Shown: positions 1 through 11,474, counted from the stretch's first letter. The stretch: 64,000 nucleotides of DNA from Lamellibrachia satsuma (GCA_033239005.1 BSQZ01000078.1:2470542-2534541), one strand, 5' to 3'. Translations and numbers: made by a program. The notes: generated from the sequence alone by a model not told the origin.

Positions 1-1035
1 TATCGACACAGCTGTCACTGGACTGCTATAATTCCATTTGCTCTAGATGTCCAGCCAATATTAAGACAATATCAAGACACAAATTAAACTACAGAAATCT
101 TGTCTACACAGGAACGCAGGCACCCTATAGAACACAGGCACCAAGTGTGTCTGATTCTGTGTGGGTTGTTTCTTCCGTATGAGAAACTCGTAGCAATCTA
201 TAAGCCTTTTTTTCATCGAGTGGCTGAACATTACAAACTTGAATTTTACAAGACTAACATTCTTAAATAAACTACGCAGAAACCATAAAACTTAGAATGG
301 TGGAAGTTGTCGCAACATTGCTGTCAACCTCAACCTCGTAATCTAAAACGCTTCAAATAAATAGAACATTTAATCAACATTCTTAACTATGTGCATCTTC
401 TGTGGGCTTCAGCAAGACGCTGTAGCTTGCAGCCACGTGGTGATCAGAGCTAAGACGACACGACAAATGTCAATTGTACAAAACCATGTACGAGACGCCT
501 TTTTATCAGTTCGTCATTCATGTCTGCTGTGAGATTTCCGACCTTCTCCACGTTCCTGCAGTGCACACATAACACGCCACATCTACGAGTGCTGCCTGCA
601 GTAAGACATTAGAAACAATTTCAGTCATGTCTGTCACTTTGTGGTTGACCCTCTGCAACTGCCAAAACAGTTCCGAGAGTGGAAGCATAGAATTTCGCAC
701 AAGATTTGTTACATTGGTCTGACCTGCCCAACCTCTTGCAAGTTGTGCGTGCGTTAGAATCACATACTTCAAGACGACTGTGAACAGAGGAGTATTGCCA
801 CAAATGAGTAAACAGCACACATGGCCACCCACGTAACAAGTCAATTCATTCAACGAAGACTTCTTCATCATTTTCGATGTCATGACATCATTTCTGGCCT
901 CCATTTTTCCAAAAAAATGGCACATGCCAACACAGCTGTTTTGCAACCTGTAGCTTGACAATTCAAATCGTCAAACAGAAATCTTGAGTTGACGAGCAAC
1001 TCTAGCTGGACACGAAGGATAGATGAGTTTTTGCA
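1..1035. other. 3' flank of the minus-strand gene, no other gene seen
   Basis: No convincing exon, RNA gene or repeat is visible. For the minus-strand gene that stops at 1036 this interval would hold the 3' untranslated region. No minus-strand AATAAA was found close to the stop. A variant ATTAAA reads on the minus strand at 374-369, about 660 bases downstream, and is a possible but weak poly(A) signal. The open frames here on both strands are AT-rich and lack splice context. Confidence 0.4.
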
Positions 1036-1203
1036 TCACTGCTCCTTGTCGAGAGCACCATCGCTGAATGTCTTGTTCTCCTTATTGCTGCCAGGGGACG
1101 CTGGATCGACTCGATGCACTTCCATAGTTGACACCTGCTCCACCAGGTGTGCGTGCTCGTCGAGTAGACTCGCCAATTCCTTCTTCCGAATCTCGGCATC
1201 TTC
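1036..1203 (-). CDS. Terminal coding exon of the unidentified minus-strand gene (coiled-coil C-terminus)
   Basis: This exon begins after a strong acceptor (tract TTATTCCACAG ending at 1204) in phase 0 and encodes 55 residues before a TGA at 1038-1036. The first half, EDAEIRKKELASLLDEHAHL, is a charged leucine-rich helix that continues one begun in the preceding exon. The second half is polar and Ser/Asn/Lys-rich, and the protein ends in DKEQ. Base composition is clearly richer in G+C than the flanks. Phase 0 matches the end of the exon at 1572-1660. The helix suggests a short dimerising coiled coil at the extreme C-terminus. I do not recognise the protein. The open frame continues into the intron at its 5' side, so the AG rather than an ATG defines the boundary. 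Confidence 0.75.
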   Translation of the reverse strand, partial: EDAEIRKKELASLLDEHAHLVEQVSTMEVHRVDPASPGSNKENKTFSDGALDKEQ

Positions 1204-1571
1204 CTGTGGAATAATCAATGTTACCGATTTAACTACAAGTTTACAGCAGCAAGCTATCAAAACAGTAAAACATTCAATAGGTCATTAAAAGATAATAATT
1301 ATGTCTAAATGTAATAAAATCTTTTCAATCTGGACAACAATGGCAAAGAGTGCTTTTTAAACAAGATTACTCATAGTAATAATCTACAGTTCATCAGCAG
1401 TAAAAAATTATGGTACAATATATTTTAATAACAGTGCACAGTTGGGAGTATTATTTAGGATTACAATCTAAACCATCTTCCACGATTCACACAAAATAAA
1501 CTTACATGCCACCTAGTGAGTATGGGATGAGGCAACATGAGAATCATAGAACGGCATGGAAGACCACTTAC

Positions 1572-1660
1572 TGCCAAACACTGCAGTTGCTCTTCTGAGT
1601 TCTTCATCTTGAGGACACGCTCCGAGATTGAGACCCTCCTCTTGGCCTCGGGAGCTGGAC
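1572..1660 (-). CDS. Penultimate coding exon of the same gene
   Basis: The exon is 89 bases. Its acceptor reads CTCCGTGTAG and its donor is a consensus GTAAGT (1571-1566). It enters in phase 1: the lone A left by the upstream exon plus the GT here makes a Ser codon. It leaves in phase 0, as the last exon requires. The translation starts PAPEAKRRVSISERVLKMKN, has a basic KRRVSI patch that resembles a basophilic kinase site (inference), and runs into a helix ending EEQLQCLA. Both splice signals and both phases agree with the neighbours, which is hard to obtain by chance. Function unknown. Confidence 0.75.
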
Positions 1661-2058
1661 CTACACGGAGACATGAAGATTACGTTTAAATGCAATACAA
1701 AGTAACAGGTGAAATGGAATGTCCCAAAAGTGGTCTTGAAAACTAAGTTCTTATCCACTAGCAAATGGTTGCATGCATATATTTTGCCATTAGTTTCTGC
1801 TGGATGCATAGTAAAGGATTACCCACTTTTATAGATAGTTTTTAAAGGCATTGTCTTACAAAATATAATAAGTTAAAATTGAAATCATCAAATAAATGGT
1901 TAACTAGTAATAAGAACACAGAAATGAAACAATATTGTAAAAAGAGGAATATCATAATTAGAGGCATTTGAATAAGAAAAAAAAACAGACGTAGTTCACA
2001 TGTCCGAACAGACAATGCTGTAACTCATCCTATATTACACGCTAGGGGCGCCACTCAC

Positions 2059-2313
2059 TTTCATCTGGCTCAGCTGCTGGATCTGGCATGTCGATTTCTA
2101 CAGGTTTCTGCTCGCCACTTTCGTCCTCGAGACCTATCTTTATTTCGGCGCCACTCGGCGTCTTAACTAGCCTACTAGCTCTCCCACCAGGAGAAGTCAT
2201 TTCTGTCACTATTTCTGATTCCGTCCCCGTTTTGGCGGCGTTCGTGTCCACTTCCGGCAGCGCCTCCTCAGTAGTGCCACCTGGCGAATACGCTTGTTCT
2301 ATATCAGCAGACG
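2059..2313 (-). CDS. Internal 255-base exon, acidic disordered segment
   Basis: The acceptor is a pyrimidine-rich CTGTTTTTCCAG ending at 2314. The donor is GTGAGT at 2058-2053. The exon enters in phase 1 and leaves in phase 1 and holds 84 complete codons. The translation is rich in Glu, Asp, Pro, Thr and Ser (for example SADIEQAYSPGGTTEEALPE and EIDMPDPAAEPDE), typical of a disordered linker, with a Lys/Arg island near RLVKTPSGAEIKI. The frame also runs through the donor to a TAG at 2044-2042, so without the splice the protein would end in SEWRP. The in-phase downstream exon makes splicing the better reading. The plus-strand open frame over the same bases is a shadow. Confidence 0.75.
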
Positions 2314-3708
2314 CTGGAAAAACAGATAGCCGACGTAAATAACTAATTTCCAGAACAATGCTCAATTTACCTGTATAAATGTGGTATTCAGATAGATAGA
2401 TATATGCATATATTAATCATCATAACAAATCCTTACGACCGATAAGTAGCTCTGAAACGGCAAAATAGCGTAGTACAATCTACGCGTGCAGATGTAAACA
2501 TGCCTATTTCATACGATTCCGCCACCCGGCGAACGCTAACAAAGCTATCTAGCCAAATCAGACGTCAACCGCATTGCAACTTTGTCAAAGTGGCCTATGT
2601 ATGCAATTTTATGCCGCGTGAAATATACAGTAAACATGTGCACTCGTTACCTTCTACAAACTATCCATCAGAGCAAAAAGTTTTGATTAAGTTTTCACGT
2701 GGCAGCAGACGTATAAGAATACTTGTATTCACAAGACGGTACCGCCATCTGGTGAATACATGTAAACTAATTCAAATAAGACTGCTGTTTGCAGCCAACG
2801 AATATTTCTACTCTGTGATCAGAAGCACGGTGTAACGCCATAGAATATGACTAGCACGGATATTTTTATAGGGGCTGTTGCTGAAGACTACGAAGAGCAC
2901 ATTTTTCGTGTGCTATAACTTAGCTGCAAGCCCGTAGATGGCGTAATCATAGCACAAACACAAATGTTCTATATATAATGCAACATCAATAATAATTAGG
3001 AGTTCAGGATGAGAATAAATAAGAATATCAGTCTATTTGGGCATATATTTGACAACAAAGATCTTCATATAATTAATTTTGGCAAGGATTATAAAAGAAA
3101 AAATACACTGCCAAATTCTACGGAGGTAAGAATGAATTCCCAGCTACACAATCTTACTGCGCCAATGAAGCACCAATGAAACTTGTTCATAAGCCATCAT
3201 TGGCCCAAAGAAACTTGTTCATAAGCCATCATTGGCCCAAAGAAACCTTGCTACCTGCGTTAATTGTTCAGTTCAACAGAGAAAAATAATTATTCAAGAA
3301 CCAGGAATTGTTTGAATTGTTTTCCTTGTTTAAAGTTTATTGTCTTGGGGACTCCAGGGACTCCTGGACTAAACCAAGTGAAACTGAAACGTCTTGTTTT
3401 CTTAAATGCAACACTGCATTCTATAAAAAACCATCCCAACCAATCGCACCACTAAAACACATAATTCAACAAAACCACTTACACTGTGAAGCTACCAGAT
3501 ATGCTATCTATCTCCTTCGTGTTTATATGTAGGTGCTGTATCGTGCATACTCTCTCCAGATGTTAATATGAGGCAAATCATGTTACAACTTCCTGCATGT
3601 GCACATCACCGTGTGCACCAGTAATCGCAAAACCGTGTACCATATTGTGTAAAGATGTGTCCTCATTCTGAGGAAGTCAGCCCGGGTCAGACAGTGACGT
3701 AACCACAC
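2314..3708. other. Intronic or intergenic sequence with a 36-base direct duplication
   Basis: No supported exon. A direct duplication of about 36 bases around AAACTTGTTCATAAGCCATC lies at 3179-3247. At 2742-2755 CCGCCATCTGGTGA matches, on the minus strand, the core of the CTCF recognition motif. The plus-strand open frame of 111 codons at 2500-2835 has no homology I recognise and no splice or promoter context. Confidence 0.4.
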
Positions 3709-3745
3709 CATTGATGATGGAGGATTGAGAGGAGCCAGGTGTGGA
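3709..3745 (-). CDS. Tentative 37-base microexon bridging a phase change
   Basis: An AG preceded by CATATCTAC ends at 3746 and is followed by 12 codons (STPGSSQSSIIN) plus one base, then GTGTGG. It enters in phase 0 and leaves in phase 1, exactly what is needed between the exon at 9060-9154 and the exon at 2059-2313. The Ser/Pro-rich composition fits the neighbours. The donor is weak and the segment is short, so it could be chance. A different undetected exon may do the same job. Confidence 0.25.
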
Positions 3746-4084
3746 CTGTAGATATGTATCACAGACGGACGAATCAATAGACTTCCTGTCCCAGATTCCA
3801 GCTACCTGCAGCTAACTTCCGCTGCCTGGGGCTAAGTTCCCACCCTCTGCCCATCACCACGAGACAAGCTGGGCATTATCCCATGGGGGTGTATAGCTAC
3901 AGAGACATTCTTAGAAAAAAGACAAAGAAGCAAAGGAGATTAAACAGAACCAAAATGATGATGACATACAACCAAGGAATCAGAACCAAAGAGATAATGA
4001 TATACAACCAAGGAATCTCTTGTATTAAAACTCCCATTTCAATGCGATTTTTTTCGCTAGTCTTGTTTCAGATTCATTTCACAA

Positions 4085-4150
4085 AAGCTCAAATCTATTT
4101 GGGCATCAACGAACCTGATTTGCAATGGGTTAAATGAACTGAGGAGGGAG
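4085..4150 (+). mobile_element. 3' end of dispersed family X
   Basis: GGGCATCAACGAACCTGATT and then AATGGGTTAAATGAACTGAG GAGGGAGTT match the 3' ends of the copies at 25.9, 45.1 (minus) and 47.3 kb. Only the terminal part is recognisable. A 20-base tandem array starts at once after it. Confidence 0.55.
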
Positions 4151-4314
4151 TTATGTGAGATATCTGTCAATTATGTGAGATATCTGTCAATTATGTGAGA
4201 TATCTGTCAATTATGTGAGATATCTGTCAGTTATGTCAGATATCTATCAGTTATGTCAGATATCTGTCGATTATGTCAGATATATGTCAATTATGTCAGA
4301 TATCTGTCAATTAT
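4151..4314 (+). repeat. 20-base minisatellite, about 8 copies
   Basis: The unit is TTATGTGAGATATCTGTCAA. Later copies change GAGA to CAGA and vary at the last bases. It directly abuts the family X end at 4150. No spacers are present. Confidence 0.95.
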
Positions 4315-4761
4315 AACCACACTATTTACAGTCAGCAGGTCATTTATTCCATTCATTAATTGTCCTCCGTGAGGATGAATATTTTCTATCAATGTATCAT
4401 GTTATGCATGAGACCAACAAGTGAATCAGCTGAGCTCATTACACATACTAGAGTGTACACAGGTAATGAATTGAGACAGACACGAGAGTCTGCAGCCACA
4501 CCACATTTCCACCTGCATGTACCTGGTTAAAAGGCCTACAACAATTTCCTGGAAGTGCCTCTACACAGTGTACCTTAACAGACAGCGGTGGTGACAATAA
4601 CCACTCTGATGATATTATCATCATTACCTCTGAGGGATCCATTTGAACAAATGTGCGTGGTTAGATCTGGGCATTTTAAGGTCGGCAAGTGTAGTTTATT
4701 TTTACGTTCAAATAACAGATGCACGATCTGTCATTCATTGACACAATATCTCATATCCATG

Positions 4762-5045
4762 AGCAACAACGTGGCAGTTAGTGCACTGGTTGTCAATTGA
4801 GAGAACTAAGGTCTGAGTCCACCTGCAGCCGTCTCAAAGTTTAGGCAGTTTCGTTCTGCCTTTGCCTGTGTCTTTTGAAAAAAGACACTGAAAGCTCTCC
4901 ATTCTGCCTGGTGTATATGATGAGGGAAGAAAAACCCAAACATGGGCTAAATTTGTAACCTGTTGTGAAAACATTTTGTGTTAGCCGAAGAATGGGCTGT
5001 TTGGAGTAAACAAATTGAGCATTATTCTATGTGGCATAAGCACCT
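4762..5045 (+). mobile_element. tRNA-derived SINE, copy 1
   Basis: The 5' part is tRNA-like: an A-box-like GTGGCAGTTAGTGCACTGG and a B-box-like GGTCTGAGTCC with near-tRNA spacing. The body (ACACTGAAAGCTC, CTGGTGTATATGATGAGGG, TTTGTAACCTGTTGTG) aligns by eye with the SINE copies at 32.5 (minus), 46.3 and 57.6 kb. It is diverged and non-coding. Pol III transcription is expected of the family, not shown for this copy. Confidence 0.6.
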
Positions 5046-5182
5046 AATGACATAAAATACCAATATTTCTTTCAATTTGGAGGTGTCCTGAGCCTCAACC
5101 AGTTGTGCCTCCAGGAGGTTCCAGACAGCTAACGCGTGGGGAAAAAATTTATTTCTGTATTCCTCTGTGATATCCACAAAGG
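5045..5182 (-). pseudogene. LINE reverse transcriptase C-terminal fragment
   Basis: Translated on the minus strand this reads TEEYRNKFFPHALAVWNLLE, the conserved C-terminal block (RN-x-FFPxxxxxWNxL) that follows the reverse transcriptase in many LINE ORF2 proteins. Only about 40 codons remain, so it is a dead 5'-truncated copy. It faces away from the next LINE fragment at 5.48 kb. Confidence 0.65.
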
Positions 5183-5479
5183 GTTTCTATAAACATAAAT
5201 CACAGGTAATATATGAAGGTGACAATAACCAAAATGCATAAAACTAGCAGATCATATATAATTATATATATGGACTATGCAAACATTAGTAAGGTAAACC
5301 AACTTGACAGGAACACACCTGACAATTAACATGAAGTAAACAGGTGGCACATCACAGATGATGCAAAGACACGATGTCACTCTGTGCTAATGCACTTGTT
5401 GACATACTGACCCATACAGGGATAGACACTACATCAGTTCATCAGTTGAGCTGTTCAGGAAATACAAATGAATGGCTGG

Positions 5480-5835
5480 TGATTTTGATGGTGTATTTAA
5501 CACTAGAGACCAGGAGATTAAGAGGAGACAAAATAGAAGTGTTTAAAATAGTGAATGATCATGAGAAAAGCATAGGAATATGTTCTTCAAACTTAAAGAA
5601 GGCAGAACCAGAAGAAACAAAGCACCATTAGCTAAGGAGGAGCAGTGTATGTTGGACATGAGAAAGTACTCATTCTCACAGAAGATGATAAATGAATGGA
5701 ACAAACTATCAAATGATTGTGTTAATGCTAGTAGTGTGAATATGTTAAAAAATAAAACTGACCAACATCTGGTAAGGGTGGGCTATGCATAGATGATACA
5801 ATTGTTGGACTCTCAATAAGCCAATCTTGTTAAAC
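5480..5835 (+). pseudogene. CR1-like LINE ORF2 C-terminal fragment, frameshifted
   Basis: LETRRLRGDKIEVFKIVND (from about 5500) is followed after a frameshift near 5590 by MRKYSFSQKMINEWNKLSND and NASSVNMLKNKTD. These are the C-terminal blocks (LRGDxIEVFK, RKYSFSQRxxxEWNxLP, VxASSVNxFK) of a common invertebrate CR1/jockey-type ORF2. The same family recurs at 36.6-37.0 kb, sharing the 3' sequence GTTGGACTCTC(A/G)ATAAGCCAAT. The fragment is broken and 5'-truncated. Confidence 0.75.
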
Positions 5836-6049
5836 CTGTGTACAACTCTGTTTTTGAAGATGAAAATGGAACAATTTGAAATCCAATATGGAAACCAGGT
5901 TAGATTTATGCTGTGTTTACAAATATATGTCAAGTAAACACGAGTATACTGATAGGTAAAAATTAGAATTGACAAAATTACTATTATTTAAGGTTCCTCA
6001 ATTCAAATTTTTTGTTTGTTTCATTTCAGATTCATTTCATAAGAAATTT

Positions 6050-6713
6050 GAACCTGTCTAGTATCCACTATAACATGCCAGCTTGTGGGGCACGATGGCA
6101 TACCGGTTAGAAGGCCACACTCTCAATCGAGAGAACCTGTCTAGTATCCACTATAACATGCCAGCTTGTGGGGCACGATGGCATACCGGTTAGAAGGCCA
6201 GACTCTCAACCGAGAGAACCTGTCTAGTATCCACTATAACATGCCAGCTTGTGGGGCACGATGGCATACCGGTTAGAAGGCCAGACTCTCAATCGAGAGA
6301 ACCTGTCTAGTATCCACTATAACATGCCAGCTTGTGGGGCACGATGGCATACCGGTTAGAAGGCCAGACTCTCAATCGAGAGAACCTGTCTAGTATCCAC
6401 TATAACATGCCAGCTTGTGGGGCACGATGGCATACCGGTTAGAAGGCCAGACTCTCAATCGAGAGAACCTGTCTAGTATCCACTATAACATGCCAGCTTG
6501 TGGGGCACGATGGCATACCGGTTAGAAGGCCAGACTCTCAATCGGGAGAACCTGTCTAGTATCCACTATAACATGCCAGCTTGTGGGGCATGATGGCATA
6601 CCGGTTAGAAGGCCAGACTCTCAATCGGGAGAACCTGTCTAGTATCCACTATAACATGCCAGCTTGTGGGGCACGATGGCATACCGGTTAGAAGGCCAGA
6701 CTCTCAATCGAGA
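6050..6713 (+). repeat. 83-base tandem array, 8 copies, built from a SINE insertion junction
   Basis: Units start at 6050, 6133, 6216, 6299, 6382, 6465, 6548 and 6631 and are nearly identical. The first 36 bases of each unit are the 5' tip of family X (CTAGTATCCACTATAACATG). The remaining 47 bases are the first part of a tRNA-like SINE head, including its A-box-like TGGCATACCGG. The ninth position diverges into the rest of the SINE. Only the last unit is followed by the B box. Confidence 0.97.
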
Positions 6714-6925
6714 GAATCTGGTTTCAAATCCCACTGCAGTCGCTTCGAACCTTTGGCAAGTTTGATCGCCCCACGTTGCTACAGTTCACTCACTGTATAA
6801 ATGAGTACCTGGCAATACAGACAGTGTTGGAAATGTGAACCAATAGTCTTCGCACAATTGCAAAGTATAAAGCTCTTTGAGCGGTCCTACAGACTAGATA
6901 CCACGCTATATAAAAATGTACCTTT
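6669..6925 (+). mobile_element. tRNA-headed SINE inserted in family X
   Basis: The head starts near GGGGCACGATGGCATACCGG. The B-box-like GGTTTCAAATCCC is at 6720-6732. The tail contains AAGCTCTTTGAGCGGTCC and CACGCTATATAAAAATGTA, a 3' motif (AGCGCTTTGAGCG...CGCTATATAAA) common in invertebrate SINEs and seen again at 11.48 kb. Family X sequence resumes at about 6930, so the SINE sits inside it. Confidence 0.7.
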
Positions 6926-7165
6926 ACCTTTTTGTATAAATCTGTTGTTTAGTTTTGGCGAAATCATCGAACAAACCATTAAATTCTTTTCAACCAGATC
7001 CAGTCAAAATTTGGTGAATAAACCACACAGTTGGTCCGGCTCTATAAACTATAGCATAAGGCATATGTGCATATCAATAATCCATTCACACACCACAGAT
7101 CTGAACCCAATTTGCAATGGCCTAGATCTGCTGATTCTACTAAAGAGGGAATTTTAACAGTCATA
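6926..7165 (+). mobile_element. Family X, 3' part of the copy interrupted by the SINE and 83-base array
   Basis: TTTGTATAAATCTGTTGTTT...GAAATCATCGAACAAACCAT aligns with 25550-25600. CCATTCACACACCACAGATC TGAACCCAATTTGCAATGG aligns with 25868-25915. It ends near AGAGGGAATTTTAAC, matching the family's terminal GGAGGGAGTTTTAA. Not coding. The open frames here are incidental. Confidence 0.65.
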
Positions 7166-7658
7166 AAAGTTCTGCCACTTACTGTGTTGCACTGAACAGA
7201 TCCTGGTGAGACTACATATAACACATAGGTGAAGACGTGACACATTCAGCAGTAATCACATCACACCAAAGTGACATATATACACCACCAATCACAGGAG
7301 CTGGTCAAGGTGAGGTTCCCTGAGTCCCGGCCTGCCAGATGCACTACTAATCAGACATGCTAAAGCTCAGTGATCCCATTGAAACGCTGTCACCAGTCCA
7401 CACTGCAAGGCTGCCCAAACTGACAGGTGCCTATCCCCACTGATAAGATACAGTAACAAACTTAGTGTTCATGTATGGGAATGACGTCAAAACGTACGTC
7501 AATGTGAAATGGTTGTCACGTCCGCCCAGCCCTGGCCAGTGCTCGGCTCAAGTAAATGTGTAGTGATTAGACACAATCGGCTACTGACAAGTCAACAAAG
7601 CAACTTTATGACAGCAATCAGGTTATCTGAGAAACTTACACTACAATTAGTTGGGCGA

Positions 7659-7985
7659 CTAATGAGTAAACTACACAACGTGCACTAATGCTCTAATGAG
7701 TAAACTACACAACGTGCACTAATGCTCTAATGAGTAAACTACACAACGAGCACTAATGCTCTAATAAGTAAACTACACAACGTGCACTAATGCTCTAATG
7801 AGTAAACTACACAATGTCGTTTTGACACAATGTGCACTAATGCTCTAATGAGTAAACTACACAATGTCGTTTTGACACAATGTGCTCTAATGAGTAAACT
7901 ACACAATGTGCACTAATGCTCTAATGAGTAAACTACACAATGTGCACTAATGCTCTAATGATTAAACTACAAAATGTGCAATAAT
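7659..7985 (+). repeat. 34-base minisatellite, about 9 copies with insert variants
   Basis: The unit is about ACTAATGCTCTAATGAGTAA followed by ACTACACAACGTGC. Two units carry an extra TCGTTTTGACACAATG, and the 3' side decays into TAATGAATAA variants up to about 8150. Confidence 0.92.
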
Positions 7986-8149
7986 GAATAATCTTCACAA
8001 CGTTAATGAATAATCTACACAAGATTAATGAATAAACTACCGGCACACAAGGTTAGGCGACTCTAATAAACAACTACACAACATGCATTAATGCTCTAAT
8101 ATATAAACATTGCATGCTCTAATGCATTAATAAATAAACTATGCAGCAT

Positions 8150-9059
8150 ACACGAATGTTAGAATAAGGGCAAGTGGATAGGAAGGCACCAGACTTTTTG
8201 CTCAGTTCGGCCGCCAGTGTTTTATCTTCTTTTTATTCAGTCATTGATGAGAAAAAGCCAGAGTTCACAGCCGTAAACAGGGGCGGTTGTCGGTGTGTTG
8301 CGTGACTGTTCACTGAAGGGTGAAACAAAGAGGAATAAAACAAACTTGAGACAGATGGTTCCACGAAGGTTGGCAAAGCCAAAAAATTTGGTGCATTTAC
8401 AAATGACCAAACCCCTGTCGTTTTTACTAAACATGGATGCCTGCATGCAAGCACTGACTAATGCATGATCATTCAAGCATGCACATTCATTTAAGCATGC
8501 GCACACATGCACATACTTTGAAGTTGCAAAATCAAGTATTTTCTCACAGAAAGTATAAAAGAAACATAGAAATAAGAATACAGCGCACTTCCTATGCCAG
8601 TGACCAAATTTGGTTTCGTCTCCCATCCTGTAGTTGATATCAACTTTTAATTTGACAACGCACAACATATTGTTAAAAGTTTCTTTTGTCTTTCAAAGTA
8701 AAATATTGTAAGGTGTTAACAAGATTGCTGCATGAATGATATTATTGTGTTTTCTTTGGGACAAAAACACCTTCGCTGACTACATTGCACACAAACTAAT
8801 TGGTTAAAGCTTTGCCGCTTGGTATCTGCACAGGACGTCACTACACAGATTAGAGTGGTAACGCCTGAATCGGGGTCAATCTACTGATGTTGTGTGCACA
8901 TTTCTGGGTCGTTGACATTTTGGTTTATCAGGGATTAACTGAAGAACAAGCAGTAATATAAAACATGAGTAAACATATTAAACCTAATCTGACATACCAA
9001 CTTGATTGTAGCGATACGCATATGTAACAGAAGTGTGTGGTTATCATAGTCGAACATAC
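8150..9059. other. Intronic sequence, nothing recognised
   Basis: No exon, SINE or LINE recognised. A minus-strand open frame of 143 codons at 8237-8668 is Cys/Phe-rich, AT-biased and lacks splice context. I do not support it as a gene. Confidence 0.4.
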
Positions 9060-9154
9060 GGACATGAAATCTATGTTGTGTTTTAGGACCGAGGCCGTAG
9101 GAATGATCTCCTTCTTTATCTGCGTCGTTGAGTGGCCGCTGCTGGTGCTGCCAG
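9060..9154 (-). CDS. Internal 95-base exon of the minus-strand gene
   Basis: The acceptor is AATCATCACCAG ending at 9155 and the donor GTATGT at 9059-9054. It enters in phase 1 and leaves in phase 0. The lone G from the exon at 24063-24159 plus CT here gives Ala, then GSTSSGHSTTQIKKEIIPTA and SVLKHNIDFMS. Ser/Thr-rich disordered sequence passes into a short hydrophobic stretch. G+C content is higher than the flanks. The upstream junction fits. The downstream junction to 2313 needs an intermediate exon of phase 0 to 1, for which 3709-3745 is the candidate. Function unknown. Confidence 0.5.
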
Positions 9155-9559
9155 CTGGTGATGATTTAGATAACAGATGATTGGTGGCGGAAGTACTTGA
9201 CCAGTGGCCTGGCCAGGCCAATGCCAACATACCTCCAAGGATATGACCATCATAGGGGTGGGTAGCTGGATGACCAGTCAATAAGGAAGGTGGCGCTAGC
9301 AGTGGCTACGTTTCTGCAGGTGGATGTTATGTTATGTTTTGTGTATTACTTTCATATTACACGATTTAAGGCTCATGTTACTTAATAATGATGTGTTGCC
9401 CTTTAAAAAAAGCTATACAAAATAATGGTCTGATGAAAAGAACGGGAGGATGGGTAGATGGGATGGTGTGTGGGTATGTGGGATGATGAATTAGGTGAAT
9501 TGAATAATAATAATTATAAATCAATAATAATAAAGCAATAAGAATAAATCAATGACGAT

Positions 9560-9835
9560 GACCAAAATTTGAAGATGGGTGGATCTGATGATGGGTGTCT
9601 GTGATGGGTGGGTATGAAGATGGGTTGGTTAAAACTTAGAAGGTGGGTGGGTATTCTGATGGGGGTTTTGGTGATGGGTGGGTTTGCTAAAGGATAGGTT
9701 TGCTGATGGATGGGTTTGCAGATGGGTGGGTTTGATAATGGCCGGGTGGGTTTGATGCATGTGTGTTTGAAGTTGGGTGGGTTATGAGGTGAGCAGGTTT
9801 GACGATGGGTGGGTTTGATGATGGCAAAGTGACTG
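9560..9835 (+). repeat. Degenerate GATGGGTGGGTTTG array
   Basis: About 17 imperfect copies of a 14-17-base unit, G-rich on the plus strand, with variable length and sequence. The minus-strand open frame over it is repeat-derived. Confidence 0.85.
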
Positions 9836-9859
9836 AGAATGCAGTATTCAGCGGTCACA

Positions 9860-11474
9860 ACAAATGAGGACCATAGTACAGAAATGGTAAGAACTTGTGT
9901 GACATAGTTTAGAGGGCATTAGGCCACCCTTTAACTCATGTATTCATTGTGTCATTTATCTACGACTCTAGGGAAGACTATTTACAATCAGCCTTGTTAC
10001 AGTTGCAGCTACCAGTTTTTTGGTTCACACGCCAAGTGGTAGATTGCAATGTCCTCCCTACTAGCAGCCAATGACGTATAACGTGAACACAGCTGCAAAC
10101 AGACAAAAAGTTACTGAGGCAGGCTTAAATGATTTATTCCCCCCATTAAAACCAAATCAAGCCATCAAAACAGATTTACTTTCACCCAATAATATGCACC
10201 AATGACAGGTAGAGCGGGTCTTTTTGTCATCGATGACGCAAGTTGAGAATTATTTTTGTGATTCTCAATGCAGCAAGAAATTCTATGCTATGCCGAACAG
10301 CAATTAAGGACGTCACGCTACTTTGGCATTAACAGTCCCTGCAGCATGCGTCACCGTGGTGATCGAGCATCACCGACTAAACCCTCCCGGCATATTTCTG
10401 TTGTTGAAAGATGCTAGATTTAAAACATATTATTTGGTTTGTCTAATCTGTGATGATGCGTTTAATCATGTATATGCACAAATAATGTCAAATTTGGTTT
10501 GGGGGTTCATAAATATAACAAATCCCCAAAAAAATTATTTTGATAAGATTGACCGCACCCACCCACATCCAAAACAAAATAAAAATTTCAGGCATTCCCA
10601 ATGCAGCAAATGGAAAGCCAACTATTGCAAAATTTCAACTTGGAAAAAACTTGACTTGACCTTGACTCACCCACACTTTTTATTTTGGAAGCCCCATAGA
10701 CTACGTTTTATGCAATCGGATAGCATGTTCAGTTCATTCAGAAAATATTGGTCTGAACCCAAAAATAGCCTTCATTGGTGCCAGCTGCCACTGGCAATGG
10801 TTTAACAAGACAAGAATGCACATCAATCAAACTACCTACGTCAACATATTTCTTGTTCTATTAATAAAATAGTGATTATACAGAGATATGTGTATTAGGC
10901 ACAAAATCAATCTGCAAGCAATATCGCAGATATCTGCGGTATGCAATATGCACCAGTTCAATGCTTTTCGGTTATCAACTTATTATGACTAAAAACATTC
11001 GGTCAGTTCATTGATGGCTGGTCAGTAAGATAAATTGGTTCTAAATAAACAAATTCCAATTTATGAGACTGAATTCCACCAATCAACAGCATTCTGTAAA
11101 TGACGACAGCCGCACAATAGAATCATTGATGAATTAACATGATAAATGACTCAAATTTATCAATCAAGTTTTTAAATCAGTTCCAAAATTAAGGTTCCTG
11201 TTATTGTTGATTGTACCAACTTATTTGTGTCTGATAATTTTTTTTGTATTCACATCGTCCACGATTTCTGCAGCGATATACTGAAAAGTACAAACTACAA
11301 GAGTTTTGTATGGGCAGAGGAATGTAAAAAGCCAATCCTGGAATAAATTATACATACATACACACAGAGGTGGATACGTGAATGAATAGCCTTTGTACAG
11401 TAATTGCAGCGTGGCTGAATGCTTTTCCAACGGAAGTCAAGATGGCGTTGGAATGAACAGGTTTGCCAGGGGGT
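9860..11474. other. Intronic sequence, nothing recognised
   Basis: AT-rich sequence without repeats above noise. The plus-strand open frame of 160 codons at 10323-10805 has no recognisable domain and no initiation or splice context. Confidence 0.35.

Noticed and set aside
2500..2835. 111-codon plus-strand open frame
   Set aside because: Has an ATG but no domain, no poly(A) signal or splice sites nearby, and unremarkable composition.
8237..8668. 143-codon minus-strand open frame
   Set aside because: No recognisable domain, low-complexity Cys/Phe content, no splice sites, and inside an intron of the better-supported gene.
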